A DNA stretch of 7,592 bases. Source: CAWUJT01 sp963922715. Lineage in GTDB: Bacteria; Pseudomonadota; Alphaproteobacteria; Rhodobacterales; Rhodobacteraceae. Below the pieces are notes generated by a model, which saw nothing but the letters and a program-made list of their open reading frames with translations, did no database searches and was not told where the DNA came from. The stretch is from assembly GCA_963922715.1 (NCBI GenBank), contig CAWUJT010000104.1, positions 1-7,592 on the forward strand, given 5' to 3'. Position numbers and translations under genes: made by a program. The stretch's first letter is position 1. The number at the start of each line of letters is the position of its first letter. Positions 1 to 6,769 of the stretch are shown piece after piece.

Positions 1-1032
1 GATCCGATGGTGGCCGAGGATGGTGATTATGAGGCCTTCTCCCTCGCACCTGTGGGCACAGGCCCCTATGCTGTTAGCGAATTTACCCCTGGAGAGCGGG
101 TGGTCTACAGTCGCTTTGATGACTTCTGGGGAGACGCCGCCCCGCTCGAGACCGCCACTGTGGTCCGCATCCCTGAAACCGCAAGCCGCATCACCGCGCT
201 GAAAACCGGTGAGATCAATATCGCGACCAACATCGCACCTGACCAGTTGGCGCTGATTGAGAGCGATCCGAACCTCAAGACGGAAGGGTCTGCAACCGCG
301 CTCTTTCACGTGATGATCATGAATGTGAACCACCCCAACCTGACCGATCCAAAGATTCGTCAGGCAATGTCTTATGCCATTGACCGCGATCTTCTGAACG
401 AGGCGCTTTGGCTGGGCAAAGCCGTTGTGCCCTCGACCCATACGATGGCGGAAATGGGTGCGCTGCATCAGCCGGATCTGGTCACCTTCGAATATAACCC
501 CGCTTTGGCCAAGCAACTGCTGGCCGAGAGCAGCTACAATGGCGAGGAAATCGTCTTTGATGCTTTCCCGGTGTATTACACCAATGGTGTGCTGGCCGCG
601 CAAGCCATCATGGAAATGTGGGCTGAAGTGGGCATTAATGGTAAGTTGAATGTAACCGACAAATGGACCGGCAACGATCCCGAAATGATGTCACGGTCTT
701 GGTCGAACCCAATGTATTTTGCCGACCCCTTTGGCAGCTTTGGCGTGATGTGGGCCCCTGAAGGTCCGTCAGAGGGCGCAGGCCGGTTTAACACCGACGC
801 CGAATATGCCGAGATGTGGGAGCGCTTCCGCTTCTCCACCGATGTTGAGGCGCGCAAGGCTGCTTATGTCGAGTTGATGGACCGCATCAAGCAAGATCCG
901 CCGGTTCTGCCGCTTTACCGTCCCTTCGAAAGCTGGGCGATGCAGCAAAATGTGAACTGGGCACCACAGCCGGGTCATATTCCTTATGTGCTCGATTTCC
1001 GTGCGGGCTCAATCTCATTGGCTGGCAGCTGA
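1..1032 (+). CDS. Family 5 ABC transporter substrate-binding protein SBP1 (5' truncated)
   Basis: This is the C-terminal part of a periplasmic solute-binding protein of the SBP_bac_5 family (peptide, opine, nickel or related ligands). The frame is open from base 1, and the apparent ATG at 7 is internal because the family's PVGTGPY motif falls only at bases 49-69. In the complete paralogue SBP2 that motif starts at residue 193, so roughly 180 N-terminal residues, including the signal peptide, lie outside the window. Other family landmarks are the segment 'IRQAMSYAIDRDLL' ending at base 396, 'GEEIV' at 541-555, the stretch 'SWSNPMYFADPFGSFGVMW', and the C-terminal 'LYRPFESWAM'. It ends at TGA 1030-1032 and is followed by a 26-bp palindrome. 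It resembles SBP2 along its whole visible length. The ligand is not identifiable. The family call is secure; a dipeptide-specific name would be over-reading. Confidence 0.93.
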   Translation, partial: DPMVAEDGDYEAFSLAPVGTGPYAVSEFTPGERVVYSRFDDFWGDAAPLETATVVRIPETASRITALKTGEINIATNIAPDQLALIESDPNLKTEGSATALFHVMIMNVNHPNLTDPKIRQAMSYAIDRDLLNEALWLGKAVVPSTHTMAEMGALHQPDLVTFEYNPALAKQLLAESSYNGEEIVFDAFPVYYTNGVLAAQAIMEMWAEVGINGKLNVTDKWTGNDPEMMSRSWSNPMYFADPFGSFGVMWAPEGPSEGAGRFNTDAEYAEMWERFRFSTDVEARKAAYVELMDRIKQDPPVLPLYRPFESWAMQQNVNWAPQPGHIPYVLDFRAGSISLAGS

Positions 1033-1045
1033 TCGCTGAAAATCC

Positions 1046-1071
1046 GTGGAGTGCGGGGCCCCGCACTCCAC
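1046..1071 (+). terminator. Perfect 26-bp palindrome (hairpin) after SBP1
   Basis: The arms are 1046-1058 (GTGGAGTGCGGGG) and 1059-1071, an exact reverse complement with no spacer. As RNA it would fold into a GC-rich stem of about 11 bp with a GGCC loop. It begins 13 bases after the SBP1 stop and ends 19 bases before the phosphoesterase start. No T-run follows (the next bases are ACCATTGAAAG), so it is not a classical intrinsic terminator. The likeliest role is to stabilise the 3' end of the binding-protein mRNA or to reduce transcription into the downstream genes. A DNA operator is possible but less likely from its position inside a gene cluster. Confidence 0.7.
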
Positions 1072-1090
1072 ACCATTGAAAGACCCTCTT

Positions 1091-1918
1091 ATGACCCTTC
1101 GCATCGCTATTATCGCTGACATTCATCACGGCGCGCCGTCACACACCAAGCGCGGGGATACGGCATTACCTCTTATGGCGCGTTTTGCCGAATGGTGTGC
1201 CGCCGAAACCCCTGATCTGGTACTTGATCTTGGCGATCGGATTTCAGACCGGGACGAGGCCACAGACCTTCAGCTTGAAAAGGATGTCGCAGATGCTTTT
1301 CAGGCCATCGACGCGCCTGTCTATCACATTTGCGGCAACCATGACCGGGATTATCTGAGCGTCGCGCAAAACGCAGACATCCTTGGTCAGTCTCTGGAAA
1401 GTGAGCTGCTCGACATGGGGGCTTGGCAGATCGCCCTGTGGCGGGCTGACAGCAAGATAACCCGCACCCCGGAACGCCGGGGGTTTCATCTGCCTGAGGG
1501 TGATTTGTTGTGGTTGAACCGTATGGCCCAGGCGGCGGAAAAACCGACGCTTGTGGTCAGCCACGTGCCAATCTCTGAACATGGCCAAGTGGGCAACTAT
1601 TACTTTCAGCGCAACCCAGAGGTGGCGACCTATCCGCAAGCCGCGCGCGCCCGCGCAGCATTAGAACAAGCCAAGGTGCCTGTCGTTATGCTCTCGGGGC
1701 ACGTCCATTGGAACACCTGTGTTCAGATCAACGGCGTCTGGCATCTGACACAGCAATCTTTAACTGAGAGTTTCACCACCCAAGGCACCCCAGCAGAGGC
1801 TTGGGGGATGATGACGCTTTCAGACACCATGCACTGGCAGGTGTTTGGCAAAGATCCATTTGAGACGCGTCTGACGCCAAAAGCAGGACGTTGGACACCA
1901 CCGTTGGGACCTTTTTGA
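1091..1918 (+). CDS. Calcineurin-like metallophosphoesterase, class III (CpdA/Icc-like)
   Basis: A 275-residue two-metal phosphoesterase with the full motif set: D-x-H at residues 10-12 (ADIHHG), GD at 48-49 (LGDRISD), GNHD at 82-85, a metal-binding His in VVSHVPI at 158, and GHVH at 203-206. Members hydrolyse phosphomono- or phosphodiesters, including cyclic nucleotides, using Mn or Fe. The length and motif spacing resemble cAMP phosphodiesterase CpdA, but the substrate cannot be assigned. There is no signal peptide or membrane segment, so it should be cytoplasmic. ATG 1091 is chosen because the first beta strand (MTLRIAIIAD) starts there. The in-frame GTG at 1046 lies in the palindrome and would add 15 unrelated residues. 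A weak GAAAG at 1078-1082 is the only Shine-Dalgarno candidate. Its stop is 3 bases from the next ATG, so it is probably co-translated with the transporter ATPase and may act on the imported solute. Confidence 0.9.
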   Translation: MTLRIAIIADIHHGAPSHTKRGDTALPLMARFAEWCAAETPDLVLDLGDRISDRDEATDLQLEKDVADAFQAIDAPVYHICGNHDRDYLSVAQNADILGQSLESELLDMGAWQIALWRADSKITRTPERRGFHLPEGDLLWLNRMAQAAEKPTLVVSHVPISEHGQVGNYYFQRNPEVATYPQAARARAALEQAKVPVVMLSGHVHWNTCVQINGVWHLTQQSLTESFTTQGTPAEAWGMMTLSDTMHWQVFGKDPFETRLTPKAGRWTPPLGPF

Positions 1919-1921
1919 ATC

Positions 1922-3568
1922 ATGTCGCAAGCGCCTGTTCTCTCTGTCCGTGATCTCTCGATTGCCTATGGTGAACACCAGGCGGTCCGCAATTTATCTT
2001 TTGAAATCCATCCTGGTGAGACTTTGGCGCTTGTCGGGGAATCTGGATCGGGAAAATCCGCCACGGCACTTGCCATCACGCGCCTGATTGAACGCGAAGG
2101 TGGACGGATCACGGATGGTCACATCCATCTTGGCCAGGATAGCCCAATTGATCTGACAGTGCTGAGTGATCGCGCGATGCAATCTGTGCGGGGCAATCAG
2201 ATCTCGATGATCTTTCAAGAACCGATGACATCGCTCAATCCGGTGATGCGGATCGGGGAACAACTGGGCGAGGTTTTGCGCCGCCACCAAAGCATGGGCC
2301 AGGCGGAGGCACGCGCGGCGACGGAAGCTCTCCTAGCGCAAGTGCGCATCCCAGAGCCCGCCCGCAGGCTGCGGCAATATCCCCATGAGTTGTCCGGCGG
2401 GCTGCGGCAACGGGTGATGATCGCCATAGCACTGGCCTGTCGGCCCGAGGTGCTGATTGCCGATGAACCCACCACCGCGCTTGACGTGACCACACAGGCC
2501 GAGGTTCTGAAACTTCTCAAGAGCTTACAAGCCGAACTTGGGATGGCGATCCTGTTTATCACCCACGATATGGGCGTGGTGGCAGAGATGGCCGATCGCG
2601 CCTTGGTGCTGCGCCTTGGCCGTACAGAAGAGGTGGCGCCCGTTGACACGCTTTTCGCCGCACCCCAATCACACTATGCACAGGCGCTTATGGCCGCGAC
2701 ACCGAAGCTTGGGCAATCGCCTATACGTGCACCGGTGGCCGACAAAGCGCCTGTCTTGTCGGTCCGCGGGCTGTCAAAGACGTTTACCCAGGGTCATGGC
2801 TTTCTTCAGCCAAAGAGTGAAACCAAAGCGGTGCGCGATGTCTCGTTCGACATCAAACCGGGAGAGACCTTGGGGCTTGTGGGCGAATCCGGTTGCGGCA
2901 AGTCCACGCTGTCACGCGCGCTGATGCGCTTGATTGAGCCGAATGCAGGCACGGTTGTTATTGACGGTCAGGAGATCACCAAACTGGATGAGGCTGGGTT
3001 GCGGCAAGCACGCGGATCGATTCAAATGGTGTTCCAAGACCCCTTTGCCAGCCTCAATCCCCGCATGAGCGTGCGCGATCTGATCACAGAGCCCGCTTAC
3101 CTGCATACAAGACTGTCGACCCAGAGCCGACGGGGACTGGCGGCAGAGCTGTTGGAGAAGGTCGGCCTAGAGCCCGAGGCGGCAGATCGCTATCCGCATC
3201 AGTTCTCCGGCGGTCAGCGTCAGCGGCTTTGTATTGCTCGGGCGCTGTCGGTATCGCCAAAAGTGATTGTGGCCGATGAAGCGGTCTCCGCCCTAGATGT
3301 CTCGACAGCTGCGCGCATCACACACCTGATGCAAGAGTTGCAAGAGCAGCTCAATATCGCGTTTCTGTTCATCTCCCACGATATCGCGGTGGTGGAACGT
3401 GTCAGCCACCGTATCGCGGTGATGTATCAAGGTGAAATCGTTGAGATTGGCCCGACTGAACAGGTCCTGCGCCGCCCGCAGCATCCCTACACCAAGACAT
3501 TGCTCTTGGCGGTTCCGGTGCCCCCGGCTAAAGCGCCACCGCTTAAGGCGGTTGTAGAGGTAGTATGA
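1922..3568 (+). CDS. Fused double ATP-binding protein of a family 5 (dipeptide-type) ABC importer
   Basis: A 548-residue protein carrying two complete ABC ATPase domains, like YejF and GsiA. The DppD-like first half has Walker A GESGSGKS at 39-46, Q-loop FQEPMTSLNP from 98, signature LSGGLRQR at 157-164, Walker B and D-loop IADEPTTALD at 179-188 and switch His 215 (THD). A short linker (about 262-275) leads to a DppF-like half with Walker A GESGCGKS at 321-328, Q-loop FQDPFASLNP from 371, signature FSGGQRQR at 428-435, Walker B VADEAVSALD at 450-459 and His 486 (SHD). The typical HPYT motif lies at 521-524. Both sites look catalytically intact, and it would act as a pseudo-heterodimer on the inner face of the membrane. 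Position 454 is Ala where Pro is usual. Partner permeases are not in the window. It starts 3 bases after the phosphoesterase stop with only a weak GGGA (1906-1909) upstream, suggesting coupling. The exact substrate is unknown. Confidence 0.95.
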   Translation: MSQAPVLSVRDLSIAYGEHQAVRNLSFEIHPGETLALVGESGSGKSATALAITRLIEREGGRITDGHIHLGQDSPIDLTVLSDRAMQSVRGNQISMIFQEPMTSLNPVMRIGEQLGEVLRRHQSMGQAEARAATEALLAQVRIPEPARRLRQYPHELSGGLRQRVMIAIALACRPEVLIADEPTTALDVTTQAEVLKLLKSLQAELGMAILFITHDMGVVAEMADRALVLRLGRTEEVAPVDTLFAAPQSHYAQALMAATPKLGQSPIRAPVADKAPVLSVRGLSKTFTQGHGFLQPKSETKAVRDVSFDIKPGETLGLVGESGCGKSTLSRALMRLIEPNAGTVVIDGQEITKLDEAGLRQARGSIQMVFQDPFASLNPRMSVRDLITEPAYLHTRLSTQSRRGLAAELLEKVGLEPEAADRYPHQFSGGQRQRLCIARALSVSPKVIVADEAVSALDVSTAARITHLMQELQEQLNIAFLFISHDIAVVERVSHRIAVMYQGEIVEIGPTEQVLRRPQHPYTKTLLLAVPVPPAKAPPLKAVVEVV

Positions 3569-3570
3569 TG

Positions 3571-3575
3571 AGGAG
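3571..3575 (+). promoter_or_regulatory. Ribosome binding site for methyltransferase 1
   Basis: AGGAG lies 9 bases before ATG 3585, within the 16-base gap after the ATPase stop. It supports ATG 3585 over the adjacent in-frame ATG at 3588, which would leave a longer 12-base spacing. Confidence 0.7.
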
Positions 3576-3584
3576 ACCACAGCC

Positions 3585-4376
3585 ATGATGGACGCCCCTT
3601 TGAAACCAGAGCGGTTTGACAACGCCGTGGATCATTATGTTGCCGCGCGGCTAAGCTATGCGCCAGAGCTCATCGCTTGGCTGGTGCGTGAGACAGGTGC
3701 GGAAGATCACCGCGTGCTCGATCTCGGCTGCGGCCCTGGATTGATCGCCAATGCGATTGCGCCATTTGTGACTGATGTTTTAGGGCTCGACCCGAGCCCC
3801 AACATGATTACCGCCGCCCGTGCACAAGCACATCCAAAAGCGCGTTTTGAGATTGGCAGTTCCGAAGACCTCAGCGCTGTGCAGGCGCCGGTGCATCTGG
3901 TCACCATCGGGCGCGCGTTTCACTGGATGAACCGCGTCCAGACCTTGGCCTATCTTGACCGGCTGATTGCCGAAGGCGGTGCAGTGGTGCTTTTGCATGA
4001 CAAAACCGCGAACATTCCAATGAACCGCTGGTGGCAGGATTTTAACGCCGTGACCAAGCACTTTGCCGTTCTTGACGCTTACAACACCTATCGGGCGTCT
4101 GACGATTGGATCCCGCATGAGCAGGTTTTGCTAAGCTCGCCCTTTTGCGATCTGCACAGCATTTCAGTCTTTCAGACCCATGATTGGACCTATGAACGGC
4201 TGTTGCGGAACACCTTGTCGCGCTCAGGCACAACGGAGGCCCTGTTGGGCGCGCGCAAAGCTGAATTGGAGGCAGCCCTCACAGATGTGCTTGCCCCCTA
4301 CGGCCCTGGTCCCTGGACAAGCCTACACCAACACACCGCCCTCATTGCACGCCGCCGCACGGTGCGAGCCACATGA
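3585..4376 (+). CDS. Class I SAM-dependent methyltransferase 1 (Methyltransf_11 type)
   Basis: A 263-residue cytoplasmic methyltransferase. The N-terminus (RFDNAVDHYVAARLSYAPEL) matches the lead-in helix of this group. Motif I is VLDLGCGPGL at 44-53, which binds SAM. The acidic end of strand beta-2 is D69 in GLDPSPNM, SSEDL at 92-96 fits the adenine-contacting region, and GRAFHWMN at 109-116 is the post-beta-4 motif common in small-molecule methyltransferases such as the trans-aconitate/Crg1 type. A GGAVVLL strand follows at about 131-137. The C-terminal half, where acceptor specificity would lie, has no feature I can assign. It follows the ATPase gene by 16 bases, has a good AGGAG site, and its TGA overlaps the next gene's ATG (ATGA, 4373-4376). 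The acceptor is unknown. Context suggests a small molecule handled by the transporter, but that is inference. Confidence 0.88.
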   Translation: MMDAPLKPERFDNAVDHYVAARLSYAPELIAWLVRETGAEDHRVLDLGCGPGLIANAIAPFVTDVLGLDPSPNMITAARAQAHPKARFEIGSSEDLSAVQAPVHLVTIGRAFHWMNRVQTLAYLDRLIAEGGAVVLLHDKTANIPMNRWWQDFNAVTKHFAVLDAYNTYRASDDWIPHEQVLLSSPFCDLHSISVFQTHDWTYERLLRNTLSRSGTTEALLGARKAELEAALTDVLAPYGPGPWTSLHQHTALIARRRTVRAT

Positions 4377-5104
4377 GTACGGATGTCGCCCACTGGAGCG
4401 CAGTTGCGCAGGACTGGATCGCCTGGGCACGGACAGAGGATTTCGATGCCTTTTGGGCATATCAATCCACTTTCGAGGCTTTTGTCGGGCCTGGTCAAGG
4501 CCCAGCGCTTGAGATCGGCTGTGGCGAGGGACGGGTTGCCCGCACACTCGGCACCCTGGGCTATGAGATGACCGTCGCCGAACCTGTGCCGGCATTCTTA
4601 GACGCCGCACAAGCAGCAAACAGCGCCACACACTATGTGCAAGCGGAAGGTCATGATGTGCCGCTGGGGGATGCCCGGTTTGATCTCGTGGTGCTCTATA
4701 ATGTTTTGATGGATGTCGATGATTTGGCTGGCACCCTGTCAGAGGCTGCGCGTGTTCTCCGCCCCCAGGGGCGATTGATCGCAAGCGTTGTGCATCCCAT
4801 CGCAGAGCGGCACTACACGACGCTGAAACACGGCGATCCCGGGTCTTACTTTGAAACGCAGTATTGGGAAAACCAGATCACAGAGCGTGATCTGCCAATG
4901 CACTTTCGGGGCTGGCGGCGGTCAATCTCTACTTACTTTCAGGCCCTCTTTGCGGTGGACTTGCAGGTGACAGATCTGGCCGAGCCGCAGCCTGACCCGC
5001 ATCACCCCTGGACCGCCCGCGCCGGGCAGTGGCAAGGGGTGCCGCTTTTTCTTTGGATCGAAGCCCGCAAGGTCCCGGTCCCAACCAAGAGGGCCGTCCC
5101 ATGA
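4373..5104 (+). CDS. Class I SAM-dependent methyltransferase 2
   Basis: A 243-residue methyltransferase, distinct from its upstream neighbour. Motif I is ALEIGCGEGRVAR at 45-57. Strand beta-2 ends at AEPVPAFL (E70). DLVVLYNVLMDVDDL at 104-118 covers motif II and the following helix, and RVLRPQGRLIASVVHP at 127-142 is the motif III region. A C-terminal segment HFRGWRRSISTYFQAL is rich in aromatics and basic residues and may form the substrate lid. The protein ends with the beta-strand-like PLFLWIEARK common in this fold. There is no signal peptide. The start ATG overlaps the previous stop as ATGA and has no convincing Shine-Dalgarno site, so translation probably depends on coupling. The two methyltransferases share only the SAM-binding core by eye, so they are unlikely to be a recent duplication. 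The acceptor is unknown. The stop (5102-5104) also lies in an ATGA, but the downstream gene appears to start later. Confidence 0.87.
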   Translation: MSTDVAHWSAVAQDWIAWARTEDFDAFWAYQSTFEAFVGPGQGPALEIGCGEGRVARTLGTLGYEMTVAEPVPAFLDAAQAANSATHYVQAEGHDVPLGDARFDLVVLYNVLMDVDDLAGTLSEAARVLRPQGRLIASVVHPIAERHYTTLKHGDPGSYFETQYWENQITERDLPMHFRGWRRSISTYFQALFAVDLQVTDLAEPQPDPHHPWTARAGQWQGVPLFLWIEARKVPVPTKRAVP

Positions 5105-5134
5105 TCAGGCTGCCCCGTTTTCTTCATCTAACCC

Positions 5135-5140
5135 TAGGAG
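5135..5140 (+). promoter_or_regulatory. Ribosome binding site fixing the SBP2 start
   Basis: TAGGAG lies 8 bases before ATG 5149. This strong site, together with the signal peptide that begins immediately at 5149, decides between three in-frame starts (5029, 5101 and 5149). Confidence 0.8.
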
Positions 5141-5148
5141 TAAATCCC

Positions 5149-5217
5149 ATGCTAAAACGTCTGCTTACGGCCGTTTCGGTGGCCTCGGTCGTTCTGACCG
5201 GCGCTGCCGCCCTGGCC
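5149..5217 (+). other. Sec signal peptide of SBP2
   Basis: Residues 1-23 show a basic N-region (MLKR), a hydrophobic core (LLTAVSVASVVLTGAAA) and a signal peptidase I site ALA before Gln 24. This exports SBP2 to the periplasm. Confidence 0.85.
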
Positions 5218-6714
5218 CAAGAAGACACGCGCCCCGATTTGGTCGTGGCCGTGAACAACCTGCCCGGTTCCCTTGAAGGGATCGAAGAGATGGGCAATGT
5301 CGCTGTGCGCATCACCTATTCGATGTTTGACAGCTTGATCCGCCGTGACTTCCTGGCCGATGGCTCTGGTACCGCGTCCGAGTTGGTGCCCGGTTTGGCC
5401 GAAAGCTGGACCCGCATCGACGACCGCACGCTGGAGTTGAAATTGCGTGAAGGCGTATTGTTCCATGACGGCTCAGAGTTGACTTCTGACGATGTGGTGT
5501 TTTCCTTCAACGCTGGACGTGGCCACGGCTATGACCCGCTGATCGGTGGCGCGCGCCGCTTCATGCTCACCACCTCCCATATTGAGCCGGTGGACAAATA
5601 CACCGTGCGCGTGGTCTCCAAAGAACCTGACTTGCTGATGGAGCAGCGGATGGCGGGCTATGCCTTCTGGGTGGTCGAGAACAAAAACTACCTGACTGTC
5701 GGCAAAGACGCCTTCGCCCGCAACCCTGTTGGCACAGGTCCCTATAAGATGGAGGAATGGGTGGAAGGCGAATACATCCGCCTGGCGTCCCATGATGACT
5801 ACTTCGGTGGCCTGCCTGCCGCCAAAAGCGTGACCTTCGTCGAAGTGCCCGAGGTGTCTGCCCGGATCGCGGGTCTTGTCTCTGGCGAATATGACATCGC
5901 GGTGAACATTCCCCCCGATCAAATCCCAACGATCGAAAGCTATGATGACTTGAAGGTCGAACAGATCGTTCTCGACAACACCCATATGCTGGTGTTCTTC
6001 ACCACGGGCCCGCTGGAAGACAAGCGCGTGCGTCAAGCGCTCAGCCATGCGATTGATCGTGACCTTCTGCGCGCCGCACTTTGGGCGGACAAGAACTACA
6101 CACCCAATGGTCACCAACTGCCAGCCTACACCATGTGGATCGAGGATTATCCAGAATTCGCCTATGATCCAGAGAAGGCCCGTGCCTTGCTGACTGAGGC
6201 GGGCTATGATGGGGAGGAAATCGTCTACAAATTTCCGCTCAACTACTATCTGCTGTCCACCGAAGCTGCGCAAGCCATGCAGCAGATGTGGGGCGCTGTG
6301 GGTCTGAACGTGAAGCTTGAGCCGGTTGAGAACTTCGGTCAGGTGAACGATCCAGACGGCACTGTGCATATCCGCCCCTGGTCGAACACACACCGTATGC
6401 CCGACCCACTTGGCTCTTTCGTGCCGCAATGGGGTGCTGACAGCTGGGTGCAAAACAACCGGCAGGATAAAGAGCGCTCGTGGGAGCCGCCTGCGGCGTT
6501 CAACGAGTTGCACAACGTGATTGTGGCCTCCACCGATTGGACCGAACGTCAGAATGCCTATCGCGATGCGCTTGACATTTGGATGGACGAGACACCCGGC
6601 ACAATGCTCTACAATCCGCTGGAAACCTATGCGATGCGCAAGGACATCACCTGGAAGCCTTACGGACTCTACTATATGGACCTGCGCCCGTATAACCTCC
6701 AAATCGCAGAGTAA
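5149..6714 (+). CDS. Family 5 ABC transporter substrate-binding protein SBP2
   Basis: A complete 521-residue periplasmic binding protein of the SBP_bac_5 family, of normal length. Residues 1-23 form a Sec signal peptide. The family N-lobe signature follows: PGLAESW at 81-87, LREGVLFHDG at 99-108 and LTSDDVVFSF from 111. PVGTGPY is at 193-199, with AIDRDLL encoded at 6049-6069 and GEEIV at 6211-6225. There is no Cys after the cleavage site, so it is soluble and not a lipoprotein. It would deliver its ligand to an inner-membrane permease pair. It is clearly paralogous to SBP1. The start at 5149 is chosen for its TAGGAG site and because the signal peptide begins there. The ATG at 5101 would add 16 residues before the signal peptide, and the codon at 5029 lies inside methyltransferase 2. 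The gap after methyltransferase 2 is 44 bases with no obvious promoter. A terminator-like hairpin follows. The ligand is unknown. Confidence 0.95.
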   Translation: MLKRLLTAVSVASVVLTGAAALAQEDTRPDLVVAVNNLPGSLEGIEEMGNVAVRITYSMFDSLIRRDFLADGSGTASELVPGLAESWTRIDDRTLELKLREGVLFHDGSELTSDDVVFSFNAGRGHGYDPLIGGARRFMLTTSHIEPVDKYTVRVVSKEPDLLMEQRMAGYAFWVVENKNYLTVGKDAFARNPVGTGPYKMEEWVEGEYIRLASHDDYFGGLPAAKSVTFVEVPEVSARIAGLVSGEYDIAVNIPPDQIPTIESYDDLKVEQIVLDNTHMLVFFTTGPLEDKRVRQALSHAIDRDLLRAALWADKNYTPNGHQLPAYTMWIEDYPEFAYDPEKARALLTEAGYDGEEIVYKFPLNYYLLSTEAAQAMQQMWGAVGLNVKLEPVENFGQVNDPDGTVHIRPWSNTHRMPDPLGSFVPQWGADSWVQNNRQDKERSWEPPAAFNELHNVIVASTDWTERQNAYRDALDIWMDETPGTMLYNPLETYAMRKDITWKPYGLYYMDLRPYNLQIAE

Positions 6715-6726
6715 ATTTGCCATGTC

Positions 6727-6758
6727 GCAGCCCCTGTCCAAAGGGGCTGCACCTTTTT
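6727..6758 (+). terminator. Rho-independent terminator or attenuator after SBP2
   Basis: A perfect 8-bp stem, GCAGCCCC (6727-6734) paired with GGGGCTGC (6743-6750), closes an 8-base loop. It is followed by ACC and five T (6754-6758). It begins 12 bases after the SBP2 stop. The ribosome binding site of the next ATPase starts directly after the T-run, leaving no room for a promoter, so full termination would silence that gene unless a promoter lies inside SBP2. Partial termination is more likely. Confidence 0.75.
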
Positions 6759-6763
6759 AAGGA
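6759..6763 (+). promoter_or_regulatory. Ribosome binding site of the 3' ATPase gene
   Basis: AAGGA lies 6 bases before ATG 6770 and directly after the T-run of the hairpin. It supports 6770 as the start. Confidence 0.7.
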
Positions 6764-6769
6764 ATTACT

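Noticed and set aside
1033..1045. Promoter for the phosphoesterase in the gap after SBP1
   Set aside because: The 58-base gap is mostly palindrome and shows no -35/-10 pair I can support.
1046..1090. GTG 1046 as start of the phosphoesterase
   Set aside because: It lies on the first base of the palindrome, has no ribosome binding site, and adds 15 residues before the first beta strand that do not belong to the fold.
2215..2649. A 144-codon open frame on the - strand within the fused ATPase gene
   Set aside because: It is antisense to the conserved Q-loop to switch region of an ATPase domain and has low-complexity Arg/Ser-rich composition typical of a shadow frame.
5029..5148. In-frame upstream start of SBP2 at 5029
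   Set aside because: It lies inside the C-terminal coding region of methyltransferase 2 and would bury the signal peptide 40 residues from the N-terminus.
5473..6741. A 422-codon open frame on the - strand opposite SBP2
   Set aside because: It is fully antisense to a secure SBP_bac_5 gene, shows no recognisable domain, and long antisense frames are expected from the codon bias of such genes.
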